Part shown: positions 53,190-62,411 of the stretch, in pieces | Layout: every line of letters begins with the position of its first letter | Numbering within the stretch: the stretch's first letter is position 1 | Assembly: GCA_964552395.1 (NCBI GenBank) | Contig: CAZKGM010000001.1 | Coordinates: forward strand, 62,001-126,000 | Direction of reading: 5' to 3' | Source: JAJDNH01 sp964552395 | GTDB lineage: Bacteria > Acidobacteriota > Thermoanaerobaculia > Thermoanaerobaculales > Sulfomarinibacteraceae | DNA length: 64,000 bases | The notes under the pieces: model-generated | What the model was told of the DNA's origin: nothing | Databases searched by the model: none | The model's input: only the letters and a program-made list of their open reading frames with translations | Program-made: the position numbers and the translations under genes

Positions 53190-54608
53190 CTACGGAACGA
53201 GCTTCCTGGCATCGTCGCGGAACGCGGCCTGCTCTGTGGGGCTCGCCAGGTGGGTGCCCAGCTCGGCGACGAGCTCTTCCCAGCTCGACGCTGTTTTGGA
53301 TGCCCGCTTCACCAGGATCTTCGCCAGCGGTCCTATCGCCGAGGCAAGCCTCCTCTCGAGTGCCTGGAGAGCATCCTGGCTCCAGGTTTCGCCTACCGGC
53401 GAATCGCTGTCGTGAGCCTGCGGGCTGGGCTCCTGACTGCTCGTCGCGGCCGGCGGAGGGGTGAGCACGGTGGCCTCCACCTTGGGTGAGAGGCCCTCCA
53501 GGACCTCGCTCAGGAAGACGTTCCGTTGCGCTTCCGACGGTATCTGCCGGGAAAGCCTGGCGCACAAGTCGTGAAGGTCGGAAGAGCTCTGAGCGGCCTT
53601 CTTCACCAGAACCTTGGCCAGCGGTCCGATGGCGGCGGCCAACGGTGTCTCGACGCGAGCCAACACGTCGGCGTCCCAAGTCATGGACGGGATGGGACCA
53701 GCCGCGGGCGGCTGCGACGTTATAGCCTGCAGGGCCGTCTGGGCGGGCCTCGGAGCCGCGGTTGGCACGCCGTGCCCGGATTGCAGAAGAGCGAGGTCCG
53801 CATCCACCTCCCGGGTGTTCGAGTAGCGCATGTCGCGCTCTCGAGCCATCATCTTCAGAATCACTGCGCAGATGCCGTCGCTCAACCCGGGTACGACCGT
53901 ACGCGGATCCGGAAGCTCGTCGTGGAGGTGCTTGGCGATGATCACCATCGGCGATGAGCCCTCGTACGGTGGGCGACCGGTGATGAGGTGGAAGAGGGTA
54001 GCACCCAGGGAGTAGATGTCGGTGCGGCCGTCGATGTCCTTTACTCCGGCGATCTGCTCCGGTGAGATGTAGTTTGGCGTCCCCGCGACGACCCCGGTCT
54101 GGGTCAGGTTCTGGTCGTCGGCCACGCTCTTGGCGAGCCCGAGATCGACGAGCTTCACGACGCCGTCCTGCCTGAGTATGAAGTTGTCCGGCTTCACGTC
54201 CCGGTGAACGACTCCGGCCGCGTGTGCAACGCCGAGAGCGGTGCACGCCTGACGGGTCACGGCGATCGCGTCCGTCTCCGTCACCTTGCCGGAGGTCCTC
54301 AAGAACCAGCCGAACGACCGCCCCGGCACGAACTCCATGGCCAGGTAGTAGGCCGACTCTACACGGCCGAAGTCATAGATCTGGACGATGTTGCGGTGAT
54401 TCAGACGAGCCGCGGCTCGGGCCTCTTTGAGGAAGCGCTGGAGGTACGCCTCGTCGGCGGAGTAGCGCTCCGCCAAGAGCTTGAGGGCCACATCTCGGTC
54501 GAGAGTGAGGTGACGTGCGCGGTACACCCGTCCCATGCCACCACGACCCAGCTCCTCGCGGATCTCGTAGTCGCCGAATCGCGACCCGGCACGCAGCTCC
54601 TCTTTCAA
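53190..54608 (-). CDS. Hanks-type Ser/Thr protein kinase with tandem C-terminal repeats
   Basis: 472 aa from TTG 54608, with GAGGT upstream. Kinase domain ~13-275: glycine loop ELGRGGMGRVY, Lys43 in ALKLL, HRDVKPDN with Asp137, DLG (not DFG) at 155 and GTPNYISPEQ. A Pro/Ala linker leads to two homologous ~60-residue modules at ~310-370 and ~408-470, both carrying AxAIGPLAKxLVKxA. No membrane segment is present, so it is cytosolic. It lies 37 nt downstream of a membrane heme-sensor protein and is probably co-transcribed with it. Targets could include the FHA activator at 32410. Confidence 0.92.
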   Translation of the reverse strand: MKEELRAGSRFGDYEIREELGRGGMGRVYRARHLTLDRDVALKLLAERYSADEAYLQRFLKEARAAARLNHRNIVQIYDFGRVESAYYLAMEFVPGRSFGWFLRTSGKVTETDAIAVTRQACTALGVAHAAGVVHRDVKPDNFILRQDGVVKLVDLGLAKSVADDQNLTQTGVVAGTPNYISPEQIAGVKDIDGRTDIYSLGATLFHLITGRPPYEGSSPMVIIAKHLHDELPDPRTVVPGLSDGICAVILKMMARERDMRYSNTREVDADLALLQSGHGVPTAAPRPAQTALQAITSQPPAAGPIPSMTWDADVLARVETPLAAAIGPLAKVLVKKAAQSSSDLHDLCARLSRQIPSEAQRNVFLSEVLEGLSPKVEATVLTPPPAATSSQEPSPQAHDSDSPVGETWSQDALQALERRLASAIGPLAKILVKRASKTASSWEELVAELGTHLASPTEQAAFRDDARKLVP

Positions 54609-54645
54609 CGTCGTTTACCTCACGCAAGAAGAACAGATAACGGCC

Positions 54646-55548
54646 TCAGGTCTCATCGAGCATCGCCAATGCCTTCTTGAGGCTGATCCGCATTCGGCCG
54701 AACGCACCTGCGAGCCGGGCCACCTCATCGTGCCCCTTGAGATCGAGATCGGGCGCCTCCATGTCTCCGTGGCTTACCTGATCGGCAATGGTCGCAAGCC
54801 GCGTCAGAGGGCGGGTAACCGAGTACCTCAGCAGCAGGTTAAGCACCAGGAGTGTGACCACGAATACCCCAGCCAATGAGGCTAGCAAGGTTCGGAAGGC
54901 CTGGTTCGCCATCGAGACCGGAATCGACGTCGGCACGGAGACGATCTGCGCCCCCACGATCTCGTTGAGTTTCCAGCCGAAGCCGTTGCTGGGGCCGTAG
55001 AAGCGGACCAGAGATGGCGGTGCCTCCTCAGGCGTGCGGTGACAGGAGAGGCACCTGGGGTCTGTGATCCGGATCGGGTGACTGAGAAACAGAGATGGGC
55101 CTTCGACCGTCTGGCGCTCTCCGATGATCTCGGTCAGACCGGCGTTCTTCTGAAACTGGGTGATGACGTCGGCCTCCCAGTCGACCGCTCGGTCGCGCGG
55201 GTTCGACGGGTTCAGCGTGGCTTCCTTGTAGGTGTACTCAGGGTTGCTCTGGCGCAGGTAGTTGAAGACCTCGGTCGCCGAGTAGGCCGGGACGGTCTGG
55301 GGCAGGAACTGCTCTTTCAGCCTCGAGTTGAGGAGCGGCTTGATCTGCTTGATCGTGTACCCGCGCATCGCCATCGCGGTCTCCATCATGATGCGGGCGT
55401 TCTGGATGACCTGCGTGCGTGCGCTCCGCTGAAGCAGAGTACGAGACACCCAACCGGCAGGGATCAACGCCAGAGAGAACACGAGCACTAGCGCCACGTT
55501 GAACTTGCTGAGCAGACTCACGAAGCCCCTCCCGGGCTGGTCCGACAT
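54646..55548 (-). CDS. membrane sensor with heme-binding DUF3365 domain and HAMP
   Basis: 300 aa. One N-terminal membrane helix (NVALVLVFSLALIPAGWV), then a periplasmic DUF3365/Tll0287-like domain (~40-205): NARIMMETAMAMRGYT, VPAYSATEVFNYLRQ, and CLSCHRTPEEAP, a CxxCH c-type heme site near 168. A second membrane helix (~215-237) is followed by HAMP (VTRPLTRLATIADQVSHGDM) and an end with no output domain. It probably senses redox state or a gas ligand and signals through a partner. The kinase gene 37 nt downstream is the obvious candidate. Confidence 0.88.
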   Translation of the reverse strand: MSDQPGRGFVSLLSKFNVALVLVFSLALIPAGWVSRTLLQRSARTQVIQNARIMMETAMAMRGYTIKQIKPLLNSRLKEQFLPQTVPAYSATEVFNYLRQSNPEYTYKEATLNPSNPRDRAVDWEADVITQFQKNAGLTEIIGERQTVEGPSLFLSHPIRITDPRCLSCHRTPEEAPPSLVRFYGPSNGFGWKLNEIVGAQIVSVPTSIPVSMANQAFRTLLASLAGVFVVTLLVLNLLLRYSVTRPLTRLATIADQVSHGDMEAPDLDLKGHDEVARLAGAFGRMRISLKKALAMLDET

Positions 55549-55693
55549 TCAACCTGCTGCTCCAGCCCACGAGCCAATTGAGGCGAATTCTCAATTATCA
55601 TCGTAACACAAGAACAGCGGAAGCGGGCCCGCTCTTCCCCGGGGCCGGGGCCGAATCCGGAACACGATCTGAACAACCAGAGCTGTGCAGCGG

Positions 55694-57214
55694 TCACCTT
55701 CGCCTTGACCGCGCGACGACGGCCGCCAGGCCGAGGATGCACACCGCGGACCACCAGTCACCGAGCCTGGCGCGCGGGGTCAAGCCGCACATTGGGCGGA
55801 TTTGGTGGACCAGCACGCCGGCGGCCCCGACGGGCAGGTGATCGACAATCCGCCCCTGCGGGTCTATGAAGCCGGAGATCCCGGTGAGGGCCGCTCGGAC
55901 CACCCATCGGCGGGTCTCGACGGCGCGCAGCACGGCCTGGGCGAAGTGCTGCGTCGGGGCCCACGAGTAGCCGTACCAGCCGTCGTTGGTCAGGGTCCCC
56001 AGAACCTCCGCGCCGTGCCGTACCTCCGCGGTCACCAGGCCGGGGAAGACGATCTCGTAGCAGATCGCCATCCCCATTCTGAATGGTCCTACTTCGAGTG
56101 GGCGTGGGTCGTGGCCCGGTGTAAAGTGACCGACCTCTCGTATCAGGGCGCGGGCGAACGCGAGCCGGCCGACGAATGGCACGTACTCGCCGAAAGGTAC
56201 GAGTCGGATCTTGTCATACCGTCGCTTCTCGATACCGGACGGCGTCACCACGTAGGCAGCGTTGGTGTAGCCGCCGTCGGAAGTGAACCCGATCGAGTTG
56301 AGGACGATAGTGACGTTGAGCTTCCTGGCAAGCTCCCGCACCAACTCACGGTAGGAGGCGTCGCGCTCGAGCGTGTAGGGAACTGCGCTCTCGGGCCAGA
56401 GCACGACTCGTGCACCGGCTGAGGAGGCTTCGCCGGTCAGCCGCCATACGCGGCCGGCGATCTTGGCGCTGTCGGATGGGTCCCACTTCTCCTCGAGGGT
56501 CGTACCTGGCTGTAGAGCCGCAACCGGTACGGCGCCTGCCGACGGCCGCGCCGAAGGGGCGGCGAACGTAAAAACGGCGACACAGACCACGGCGGAGGAG
56601 CCGAGCACGAGCCCCGAACGACGGGTGTGCTGGTGGAGGGTGGCCCACCCGGCTGCCCCGGCGGCAGTCAGTGCCCAGCCGAGCCCCGTTGCTCCCCACA
56701 CCGGCAGCGAACCGAGCAGGCGCGGATGAAAGGCCAGCGCGGCCGCGGTCGGGTTCCACGGGAACCTGTAGACCAATGTCTGACGGGAAGCTTCGAGAGC
56801 TGCCCATGCGAAGGCGAACGCCCACGGGCGCAACCACGGACGGGCGAGATGGGTCAGCACGGAGCACACGGCCCAGGTTGCGCCGAGGAAAGCGGCCATT
56901 GCCACCAGGCAGAGCACCGCTGCCGCCGCCGGCAGACCACCGTAATGATGCATCACGGGGACCACCCAGTGGGTGGCGATCATCCAGTGGACCGTGCCGG
57001 CCAGAAGCCCGAGCCCGGCGGCTTTCTTCCAGCTGGAATTACGGTGCAGGGCCTCGAGGAGGAGGCCCGGGAAGAGGAGGACCAGGGGCCACACTCCGGG
57101 GCCGGGGAGAGCAACGGCGAGAACGGCTCCGGAGGCGGCCGCGGCGAACCACGGTAGTGCTCGCACGAGGCCGTGGCTTGTTGCCCGACCTGCCCCTTGG
57201 CCTTCGTCCATCAT
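55694..57214 (-). CDS. lnt: apolipoprotein N-acyltransferase
   Basis: 506 aa from ATG 57214 (MMDEGQG; the second ATG at 57211 is also possible). About six to eight membrane helices precede a nitrilase-fold domain with Glu275 (WPESAVP), Lys335 (YDKIRLVPFGEYVPF) and Cys385 (AICYEIVFPGL). LTNDGWYGYSWAPTQHF is diagnostic. Lnt adds the third acyl chain to lipoproteins in the inner membrane. The end (DWWSAVCILGLAAVVA) is a final helix. A TATACT box at 57228-57223 lies 8 nt before the ATG, so the message has almost no leader. Confidence 0.94.
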   Translation of the reverse strand: MMDEGQGAGRATSHGLVRALPWFAAAASGAVLAVALPGPGVWPLVLLFPGLLLEALHRNSSWKKAAGLGLLAGTVHWMIATHWVVPVMHHYGGLPAAAAVLCLVAMAAFLGATWAVCSVLTHLARPWLRPWAFAFAWAALEASRQTLVYRFPWNPTAAALAFHPRLLGSLPVWGATGLGWALTAAGAAGWATLHQHTRRSGLVLGSSAVVCVAVFTFAAPSARPSAGAVPVAALQPGTTLEEKWDPSDSAKIAGRVWRLTGEASSAGARVVLWPESAVPYTLERDASYRELVRELARKLNVTIVLNSIGFTSDGGYTNAAYVVTPSGIEKRRYDKIRLVPFGEYVPFVGRLAFARALIREVGHFTPGHDPRPLEVGPFRMGMAICYEIVFPGLVTAEVRHGAEVLGTLTNDGWYGYSWAPTQHFAQAVLRAVETRRWVVRAALTGISGFIDPQGRIVDHLPVGAAGVLVHQIRPMCGLTPRARLGDWWSAVCILGLAAVVARSRRR

Positions 57215-57259
57215 CCGCCGGGAGTATATCCCGCGACGGCGCTGGATGGGGCCGAGAGA

Positions 57260-57285
57260 AGGGGGATGGCGAGGGCCATCCCCCT
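57260..57285 (-). terminator. hairpin terminator of the small periplasmic gene
   Basis: AGGGGGATGGC (57260-57270) and GCCATCCCCCT (57275-57285) form an 11-bp perfect stem with a GAGG loop. On the minus strand it is followed by TTCTCTC, a weak pyrimidine tract, 29 nt after the gene's stop and upstream of lnt. Confidence 0.65.
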
Positions 57286-57313
57286 CTGTAGGGGACAACC
57301 GATCAGGCCGGTC

Positions 57314-57760
57314 TCAGCGGTTGCGCGGGATCAGCCCGAAGAGCCGGAATGCCGGCAGCAGCGGCCGGACCTGATCGGCATGCCTGACGAGCCCGAGCTT
57401 TCCGGTCTGCTCCTCGTTCAGCATGCCCTCGAAGCCGTCGATGTAGGTCTGGTTCGCTGCGCGGATCTGCTGCCCGAGGTCGTGCGCCTGGATTGTGAGG
57501 TTGCCAACCTCCGTCGGATCCGGATCCGGGCCGCTGAGGAGCTCGGCCAGCTGTTGCTTGACCGCATCGAGCTGGTCGCGGAGTGGCGTCACGACAGTCT
57601 CGCGGTCTGCGATGAGGGCATCCCACTGGCTCACCTGGTCCGGCGTCATCTGCAGGAAGTTGACAATGGCCTCGTGCGAACGACCGACCACGCACGGGTC
57701 GTCCGCGAAGACCGGTACCGCCAGGGCAAGCACCAACAGGCTGAGGACGAAACGCTTCAT
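57314..57760 (-). CDS. small periplasmic Spy/CpxP-like protein
   Basis: 148 aa from ATG 57760, GGGAGG 10 nt upstream. MKRFVLSLLVLALAVPVFA is a clear signal peptide. The mature part has LTP-like motifs: LQMTPDQVSQWDALIADRE, LRDQLDAVKQQLAELL and FEGMLNEEQTGKLGLV, matching the LTxxQ helical pattern of the CpxP/Spy/ZraP group (periplasmic chaperones or metal sensors). Most likely an envelope-stress protein, but similarity is only at the pattern level. A hairpin terminator separates it from lnt. Confidence 0.72.
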   Translation of the reverse strand: MKRFVLSLLVLALAVPVFADDPCVVGRSHEAIVNFLQMTPDQVSQWDALIADRETVVTPLRDQLDAVKQQLAELLSGPDPDPTEVGNLTIQAHDLGQQIRAANQTYIDGFEGMLNEEQTGKLGLVRHADQVRPLLPAFRLFGLIPRNR

Positions 57761-57911
57761 TCTGAGAACCTCCCTCGGATGTCGTGCCCGCCACGACGCG
57801 CCGATGCCTGCAGAGTTGGACGTTGCCGCCGCCGCGTGGTTGACATCAAGCTCCGGGGAGGTGACTCGAGCATGCCTTTGGCGCACTGATCATGGCGTGC
57901 CGATCTGCAGC

Positions 57912-59048
57912 TCAGTGGGCGATCCCAAGCTCCTCGAGGACCGCGGCGGTATGTTCGCCGAGCGCCGGAACGGGACGGACTGGGGTTCGACCGAATGCAA
58001 TCCACGGTGCCAGGCTGCTCAGGACCTCACCATCGGGAGTCGTGATCCTCTCCTCGATCCCAGGCCGTGAGCACGGCCCCTCAATACGAGCCGAGGCCAG
58101 GTCATGGACAGCGGAGATCGGGAGACTGCGGGCGGCCGCTTCTTCCAGCCAGTGCGCGCGCGGTCGGCTGGCGAGGACCTCCCCGATCTCCCGCGCTGCC
58201 CGACGTCCCTCGTCGCCGGGGTCGAACCCGGCGCCGGCAAGATGGGGGAGGCCGAGCATGTCAAGGAAGCTGCCCCAGAACTTCGGTTCGATCACGGCCA
58301 CCGCGAGCTCGAGCCTGTCGCCGCACGGGTAGCGCCGGTAGCAGGGAGCATCGCCTGCCAACAGGACGTCCAGCACGCCCGCACCGCCGGCGGCGGCATC
58401 CGCCCAGGCCCAGGCCAGAAAGGGTAGGGGGGCCGCTGCCAGTGGCTGCTCGATGACCGCGCCGCGACCGCTCTGTTGTCGAGCCAGGAGGGCGGCAAGG
58501 ATGCCGGAGGTCGCAAGCAGGGCTGCGGTGACGTCAGCCAGCTGGACTGCCGGCACGCCGGTGCCCGGGAGCAGGGAAAGGAGGCCGCTGGTTGCCACGA
58601 AGTTGAGATCATGGCCGACGCGCTCGGCCCATTCGCCGCCGTGGCCGTATGACGACAGCGAGCAGTAGACGAGCCGGGGATTGAGTGCTAGCAGGCTCTC
58701 AGCGTCCAGCCCCCAGCGCTTGGTCGTACCGGTACGGAAGCTCTCCACCACGACGTCGGCCGACTTCGCCAGGCGCAGTACGGCAGCGGCGCCTGCCTCA
58801 GATCTGAGGTCGAGGCAGACGGACTCGGAGCCGCGAAGAAGGGTCGCGAAGCCAGCACCGACGCCGCCCACGATTGGTGGTGCGGCTCGCATCGGGTCAC
58901 CGCCGGTCGGGTCCTCGACCTTGATCAGGCGGGCGCCGAGGTCGATCAGCTGACGGGCGAGGACCGCGCCCGGGAGCATTCTGGAAAGATCGACTACGAG
59001 CAAGCCCGCGAGGGGCCCCGCGCTATCAGTAGCGGTTGTGGCAGTCAT
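57912..59048 (-). CDS. CaiB/BaiF family CoA transferase or alpha-methylacyl-CoA racemase
   Basis: 378 aa. LLVVDLSRMLPGAVLARQLIDLGA with VIKVE-like LIKVEDPTGGDPMR, and GSESVCLDLRSE match the family. VGHDLNFVATSGLLS carries the His of the racemase subgroup (GHDINYLA) and VQLADVTAALLA carries the catalytic Asp. This pairing favours alpha-methylacyl-CoA racemase over the formyl-CoA transferases. It may handle branched-chain acyl-CoA. The ATG at 59048 overlaps the stop of the upstream CAP gene by 4 nt (same strand). Confidence 0.88.
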   Translation of the reverse strand: MTATTATDSAGPLAGLLVVDLSRMLPGAVLARQLIDLGARLIKVEDPTGGDPMRAAPPIVGGVGAGFATLLRGSESVCLDLRSEAGAAAVLRLAKSADVVVESFRTGTTKRWGLDAESLLALNPRLVYCSLSSYGHGGEWAERVGHDLNFVATSGLLSLLPGTGVPAVQLADVTAALLATSGILAALLARQQSGRGAVIEQPLAAAPLPFLAWAWADAAAGGAGVLDVLLAGDAPCYRRYPCGDRLELAVAVIEPKFWGSFLDMLGLPHLAGAGFDPGDEGRRAAREIGEVLASRPRAHWLEEAAARSLPISAVHDLASARIEGPCSRPGIEERITTPDGEVLSSLAPWIAFGRTPVRPVPALGEHTAAVLEELGIAH

Positions 59049-60730
59049 GGTCTTGGGACCTCCGTTCTGCTCTCCAGGACGAGCACGACAACAGTTGTGA
59101 GTGGCTCGCCTCTCCTCGGTGCGGCTCCAATACCGACGGCATCAACGTCGCCTCGGTAGATGACTTCGGGGAGGGCGATGTCGGCGGGGTCGGGGACCTC
59201 GTAGGTGAGCACTGTCAGCCGCCGGTATGAGACCCCGGCCTCACGGAGGAGGCGGCCTGCTTCTGGCGTCAGCGAGTTCGAGGACAGATCTGCCTGGCGG
59301 AGACGTACCGCGAGCTGCTGCGTGACCTCGTCGACGGCCCTGGTCGGGCGAATTTCTGCCAGGCCGCGGACAGCGCGACGGCCTTCAATTCTGGCTCGGA
59401 CTGCGTTAGCGAATGACAGTGCCGAACGGCTCAGGACCGGCTCAGCGAAGATCTGAGTCACCACCCATGGTCGCCGGCTTGCAGCCGGCTCGCGCACGAT
59501 CCCGATGCCGACCACTGTGGGTTGGGGAGCGAGGATGTTGGCGCGGTGGCCCGGGCTGCGCATCAGCGCCTCCTGCGACTCGTAGATCGAGTCGCTGGTC
59601 GAGATGTTCTCTCCGGACCACTTGATCGCGTAGTGGTCGGCGGCGAGGCGTTCGGCCAGACCGCCTCGGCTGGGTGAGAGGTGGCCAAAGAAGCCGTTCA
59701 AGGCCATGTCCTCGCTGTGGCGCCGGGCAACGGCTGCGAGGCGCTCGTCTGCCTGGACCGCAGGCAGGCCGAACCGCCGCCGGTCGGCGTTGACGAGCTC
59801 CAGCATCAGGGCTTCGGCCTCGGCCGGCGTCCTGACATCGGTCTCTTCAGGCGGTATCTTGCCCTCCCACGCACTGGCAGGGGAACTGCCGACCGTGACT
59901 GGGAACAGCGCGCAAACCTCGGGCCCGCTCGGTCCGTCGGCTGTGATCTCGACCCAGACGGTTCCCGTTCGGTGACCCAGAGGGATGCTGGCCAACCCCC
60001 AGCGGCCGGCGGCGCCGGCGCTCAGATGCTCGATGCCTCCGTCGGCAGCGAGGAGAATCACTTCGGGATCCGTGAGGCCACCAAGAAGCTGGAACTGCAA
60101 GGGAAGGTTGGAGCCCGGGCCGCCGCTGGTCGGGAAGCTCGAGAGTCTGACCGTCCGCTTGACGGCCAGGATTCCCCACCGCCATCGGAATGGAGGGTTC
60201 TGGGCGGGAACCCTGGCTACGCCGATGTGGGTCGCACCCTCGAGCCCGGGCTGGGCGAGGAGCTCACGAACACCTTCGATGACTTCCTCGGTGCTGTCCT
60301 CGGTCGTGTAGAGGACCGTCGCGGTGGCAGATGGATCCGGGCAGCCCGCCCAATGGACCATGAACTCGATCGCGGCGAGTGGTGGCTGCGTCGTGGCGTC
60401 ATGCGGCACCTGTCGGGCGTAGGCCGCCGCCGCCCGCATCAGGCAGGGTGAGAGGCGGAGCCGGGGGAAGGCGGCAGCCAGCTTCTGTGAGACCTCGGTT
60501 CGCGGGCTCTGCCCGTCGGTCGTATAGTACTGGGCCGCCGGGGCTGTCATGACGTAACGCACATGCCGGCCCAGGGCGCCGTCCACGCTTGCCGCCGGAG
60601 CCGCGCCGAGGCTCGTGAGTGCTGTGCCGCAGGCGAGGAGGAGAGCTGTTGTCGCCACCGCTGTGCCGGCCCGGCGGACAACCGTGGCGGGGGGATCACA
60701 GGTGCCGCCGTCCAGGTGCTCGACCTCCAC
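59045..60730 (-). CDS. secreted CAP-domain protein
   Basis: 561 aa from GTG 60730; the first ~20 residues are uncertain and a later GTG would still keep the hydrophobic segment (VATTALLLACGTALTSLGAA). A ~260-residue middle region has no recognised family. The CAP/SCP-like domain (~300-430) reads LMLELVNADRRRFGLPAVQADERLAAVARRHSEDMA (broken), FFGHLSPS, GENIS and HRANIL, all CAP hallmarks. The tail (~450-561) is unknown. CAP proteins in bacteria are extracytoplasmic proteins of mixed roles. Its start faces the OmpA-like gene head to head, and it overlaps the CoA transferase. Confidence 0.82.
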   Translation of the reverse strand: MEVEHLDGGTCDPPATVVRRAGTAVATTALLLACGTALTSLGAAPAASVDGALGRHVRYVMTAPAAQYYTTDGQSPRTEVSQKLAAAFPRLRLSPCLMRAAAAYARQVPHDATTQPPLAAIEFMVHWAGCPDPSATATVLYTTEDSTEEVIEGVRELLAQPGLEGATHIGVARVPAQNPPFRWRWGILAVKRTVRLSSFPTSGGPGSNLPLQFQLLGGLTDPEVILLAADGGIEHLSAGAAGRWGLASIPLGHRTGTVWVEITADGPSGPEVCALFPVTVGSSPASAWEGKIPPEETDVRTPAEAEALMLELVNADRRRFGLPAVQADERLAAVARRHSEDMALNGFFGHLSPSRGGLAERLAADHYAIKWSGENISTSDSIYESQEALMRSPGHRANILAPQPTVVGIGIVREPAASRRPWVVTQIFAEPVLSRSALSFANAVRARIEGRRAVRGLAEIRPTRAVDEVTQQLAVRLRQADLSSNSLTPEAGRLLREAGVSYRRLTVLTYEVPDPADIALPEVIYRGDVDAVGIGAAPRRGEPLTTVVVLVLESRTEVPRP

Positions 60731-61066
60731 GTTCAGATCCTAACCGGATCATTGACTCGCGGTCTACTGCGAACGGCCTCTCTGTCCACTCTCAACAACA
60801 TGGCCGAGGTGCTGGGTCGCTATCCCGACACGCGGGTCATCGTCTCGGGCTACACGGACTCCCAGGGTAGCGAGGAGCACAACCTGCAGCTGTCGGAACG
60901 GCGCGCTTCCTCGGTCCGTAGCTCTCTCATCTCGCGCGGGGTACGGCAGGAGCGAATCACGGCGGTGGGCCTTGGGGAGAGCGATCCAGTCGACACCAAC
61001 CAGACCGCCCAAGGGCAACAGAACAACCGGCGGGTGGAGCTTCGCGTCCTCTTTGATAGGGCATAG
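60716..61066 (+). CDS. OmpA-like C-terminal domain protein, possibly truncated
   Basis: The frame from GTG 60716 encodes 116 residues. It contains an OmpA/MotB peptidoglycan-binding domain: LTGSLTRGLLRTASLSTLNNMAEVL, RVIVSGYTDSQGSEEHNLQLSERRASSVRSSL (broken) and NNRRVELRVLF with the Arg/Asp pocket. There is no signal peptide in front, and the start overlaps the divergent CAP gene start. The domain is complete at its C-terminal side. It may be the remnant of a larger outer-membrane protein, or its true start may use a weak TTG near 60755. As it stands, export is unexplained. Confidence 0.55.
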   Translation: MLDLHVQILTGSLTRGLLRTASLSTLNNMAEVLGRYPDTRVIVSGYTDSQGSEEHNLQLSERRASSVRSSLISRGVRQERITAVGLGESDPVDTNQTAQGQQNNRRVELRVLFDRA

Positions 61067-61198
61067 GCGGCCTGTTGGCGGGCGAGTTCCGGGACGCGGT
61101 TGTGGGCCTCTGCACCACCTTCTCCTGTTGACGCGCTGATTGACCTGGATCAAGGACTGCGGCGGCCTCCGGGCCGATCCTGGTTCCAGGAGGTGCGC

Positions 61199-62278
61199 AT
61201 GAGGCTGCCCAAGATCCTGGCTGCTCGTCGCGGTGCACAGCTGGTGATGGCGGCGGTCGTGATGCTCATTGGGGTTCAGTTCGGGATGTGGGTGCGCCCG
61301 CAGCTGGTCGGGTTGTGGCCGAGCGTGTCTCGCCCCGCAGGCGCCGAAGGTTTCCTGCCGATCGACGCCATGCTCGCCTTCCGTCACTGGTTGGGCACGG
61401 GCGCCATCGATGCGATTCACCCGGCGGCACTCGCCATCTTCGTCGGCATCTGCTTGATGTCTACGATCGTCGCGAGATCCTTCTGTTCGAACCTGTGCCC
61501 AGTCGGGTTGGTCTCGGAGCTGCTCGGACGCCTCGGCCTGCGTTCGGTCGGCCGTACGGTGACGCCGCCGAATTGGATCGACATTCCGCTGCGTGGGCTC
61601 AGGTTCGTCCTGCTCGGTTTCTTTGTTTGGGTGATCTGGTTCGCCATGGACCAGCGAGGGGTCGAGGCCTTCCTCACCAGCCCCTATGCCAAGGTCGTCG
61701 ATGCCAAGATGTGGTTGTTCTTTGCCAGACCGTCACGGTTGACCGTCGCCGTGCTCGGCATACTGGTCGTCGGCTCGGTGTTCGTGCGCGATCTCTGGTG
61801 CCGCTACCTGTGTCCGTACGGAGCCCTTCTCGGGATCCTCGGTCGCCTCGCCCCGCTCAAGGTGACTCGGAGAGAGGACCTCTGCACCGGCTGTCAGGCA
61901 TGTACCAGGGCCTGCCCGGCGCGCCTGCCGGTCCATAGCATGGGGCGGGTTGCGTCGATCGAGTGCACCTCGTGCCAGGACTGTGTCGTTGCATGCCCGG
62001 TCGAATCGTGTCTTGCAGTGCGGCCGCCGCTGGTCGTGTCGCGACGCCGCTGGCTCAGGCCTGCGGTGGCGGTGGCTCTGGCGGTCTCCCTCTACATCGT
62101 CGTCATCGGCGGCTTCCGTCTCACCGGTCACTGGCACACGACAGTCACACAGGCCGAGTATCACCATCGCCTGCGCCAGATCGACTCACCCCTCTACACC
62201 CATGTGAGGGGCGTCGCGATGGTCGAGCCATCGCAGGTGACCGGCGGCACTGCGGAGTCGCTTCAAGCCAGGCGCTAG
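61199..62278 (+). CDS. membrane 4Fe-4S ferredoxin-type protein (NapH/YccM-like)
   Basis: 359 aa from ATG 61199 (AGGAGG upstream). Five or so membrane helices. Cysteine sets: FCSNLCPVGL and WCRYLCPYGALLG (the CxxxCP motifs of NapH/NosR), then two 4Fe-4S binding motifs CTGCQACTRACPARLP and CTSCQDCVVACP. The C-terminus crosses the membrane and ends in a short periplasmic tail. Such proteins move electrons from quinol or ferredoxin to periplasmic reductases. The Crp/Fnr gene 133 nt downstream has its own promoter. Confidence 0.88.
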   Translation: MRLPKILAARRGAQLVMAAVVMLIGVQFGMWVRPQLVGLWPSVSRPAGAEGFLPIDAMLAFRHWLGTGAIDAIHPAALAIFVGICLMSTIVARSFCSNLCPVGLVSELLGRLGLRSVGRTVTPPNWIDIPLRGLRFVLLGFFVWVIWFAMDQRGVEAFLTSPYAKVVDAKMWLFFARPSRLTVAVLGILVVGSVFVRDLWCRYLCPYGALLGILGRLAPLKVTRREDLCTGCQACTRACPARLPVHSMGRVASIECTSCQDCVVACPVESCLAVRPPLVVSRRRWLRPAVAVALAVSLYIVVIGGFRLTGHWHTTVTQAEYHHRLRQIDSPLYTHVRGVAMVEPSQVTGGTAESLQARR

Positions 62279-62376
62279 CAGGGCCGTTGACACACGGCGA
62301 CGGGTTACAGCGAACCGGCTGCGACACGAGCAGGTCGGCGCCGGGAGCTGCCGGCGCAACGGCGGCTCTCGCACCG

Positions 62377-62405
62377 CTGACAGCGTCAAACATGCGCCGT
62401 ATACT
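62377..62405 (+). promoter_or_regulatory. strong promoter of the Crp/Fnr gene
   Basis: CTGACA (62377-62382), a 17-nt spacer and TATACT (62400-62405), 5/6 matches in each box. The ATG at 62412 lies exactly 6 nt after the -10 box, so the transcript is predicted to start at or near the start codon. TTGACA at 62289-62294 upstream has no paired -10. Confidence 0.75.
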
Positions 62406-62411
62406 GCCGGA

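Noticed and set aside
59681..60451. 256-codon plus-strand frame opposite the CAP gene
   Set aside because: Antisense shadow; the CAP motifs and reading order are on the minus strand.
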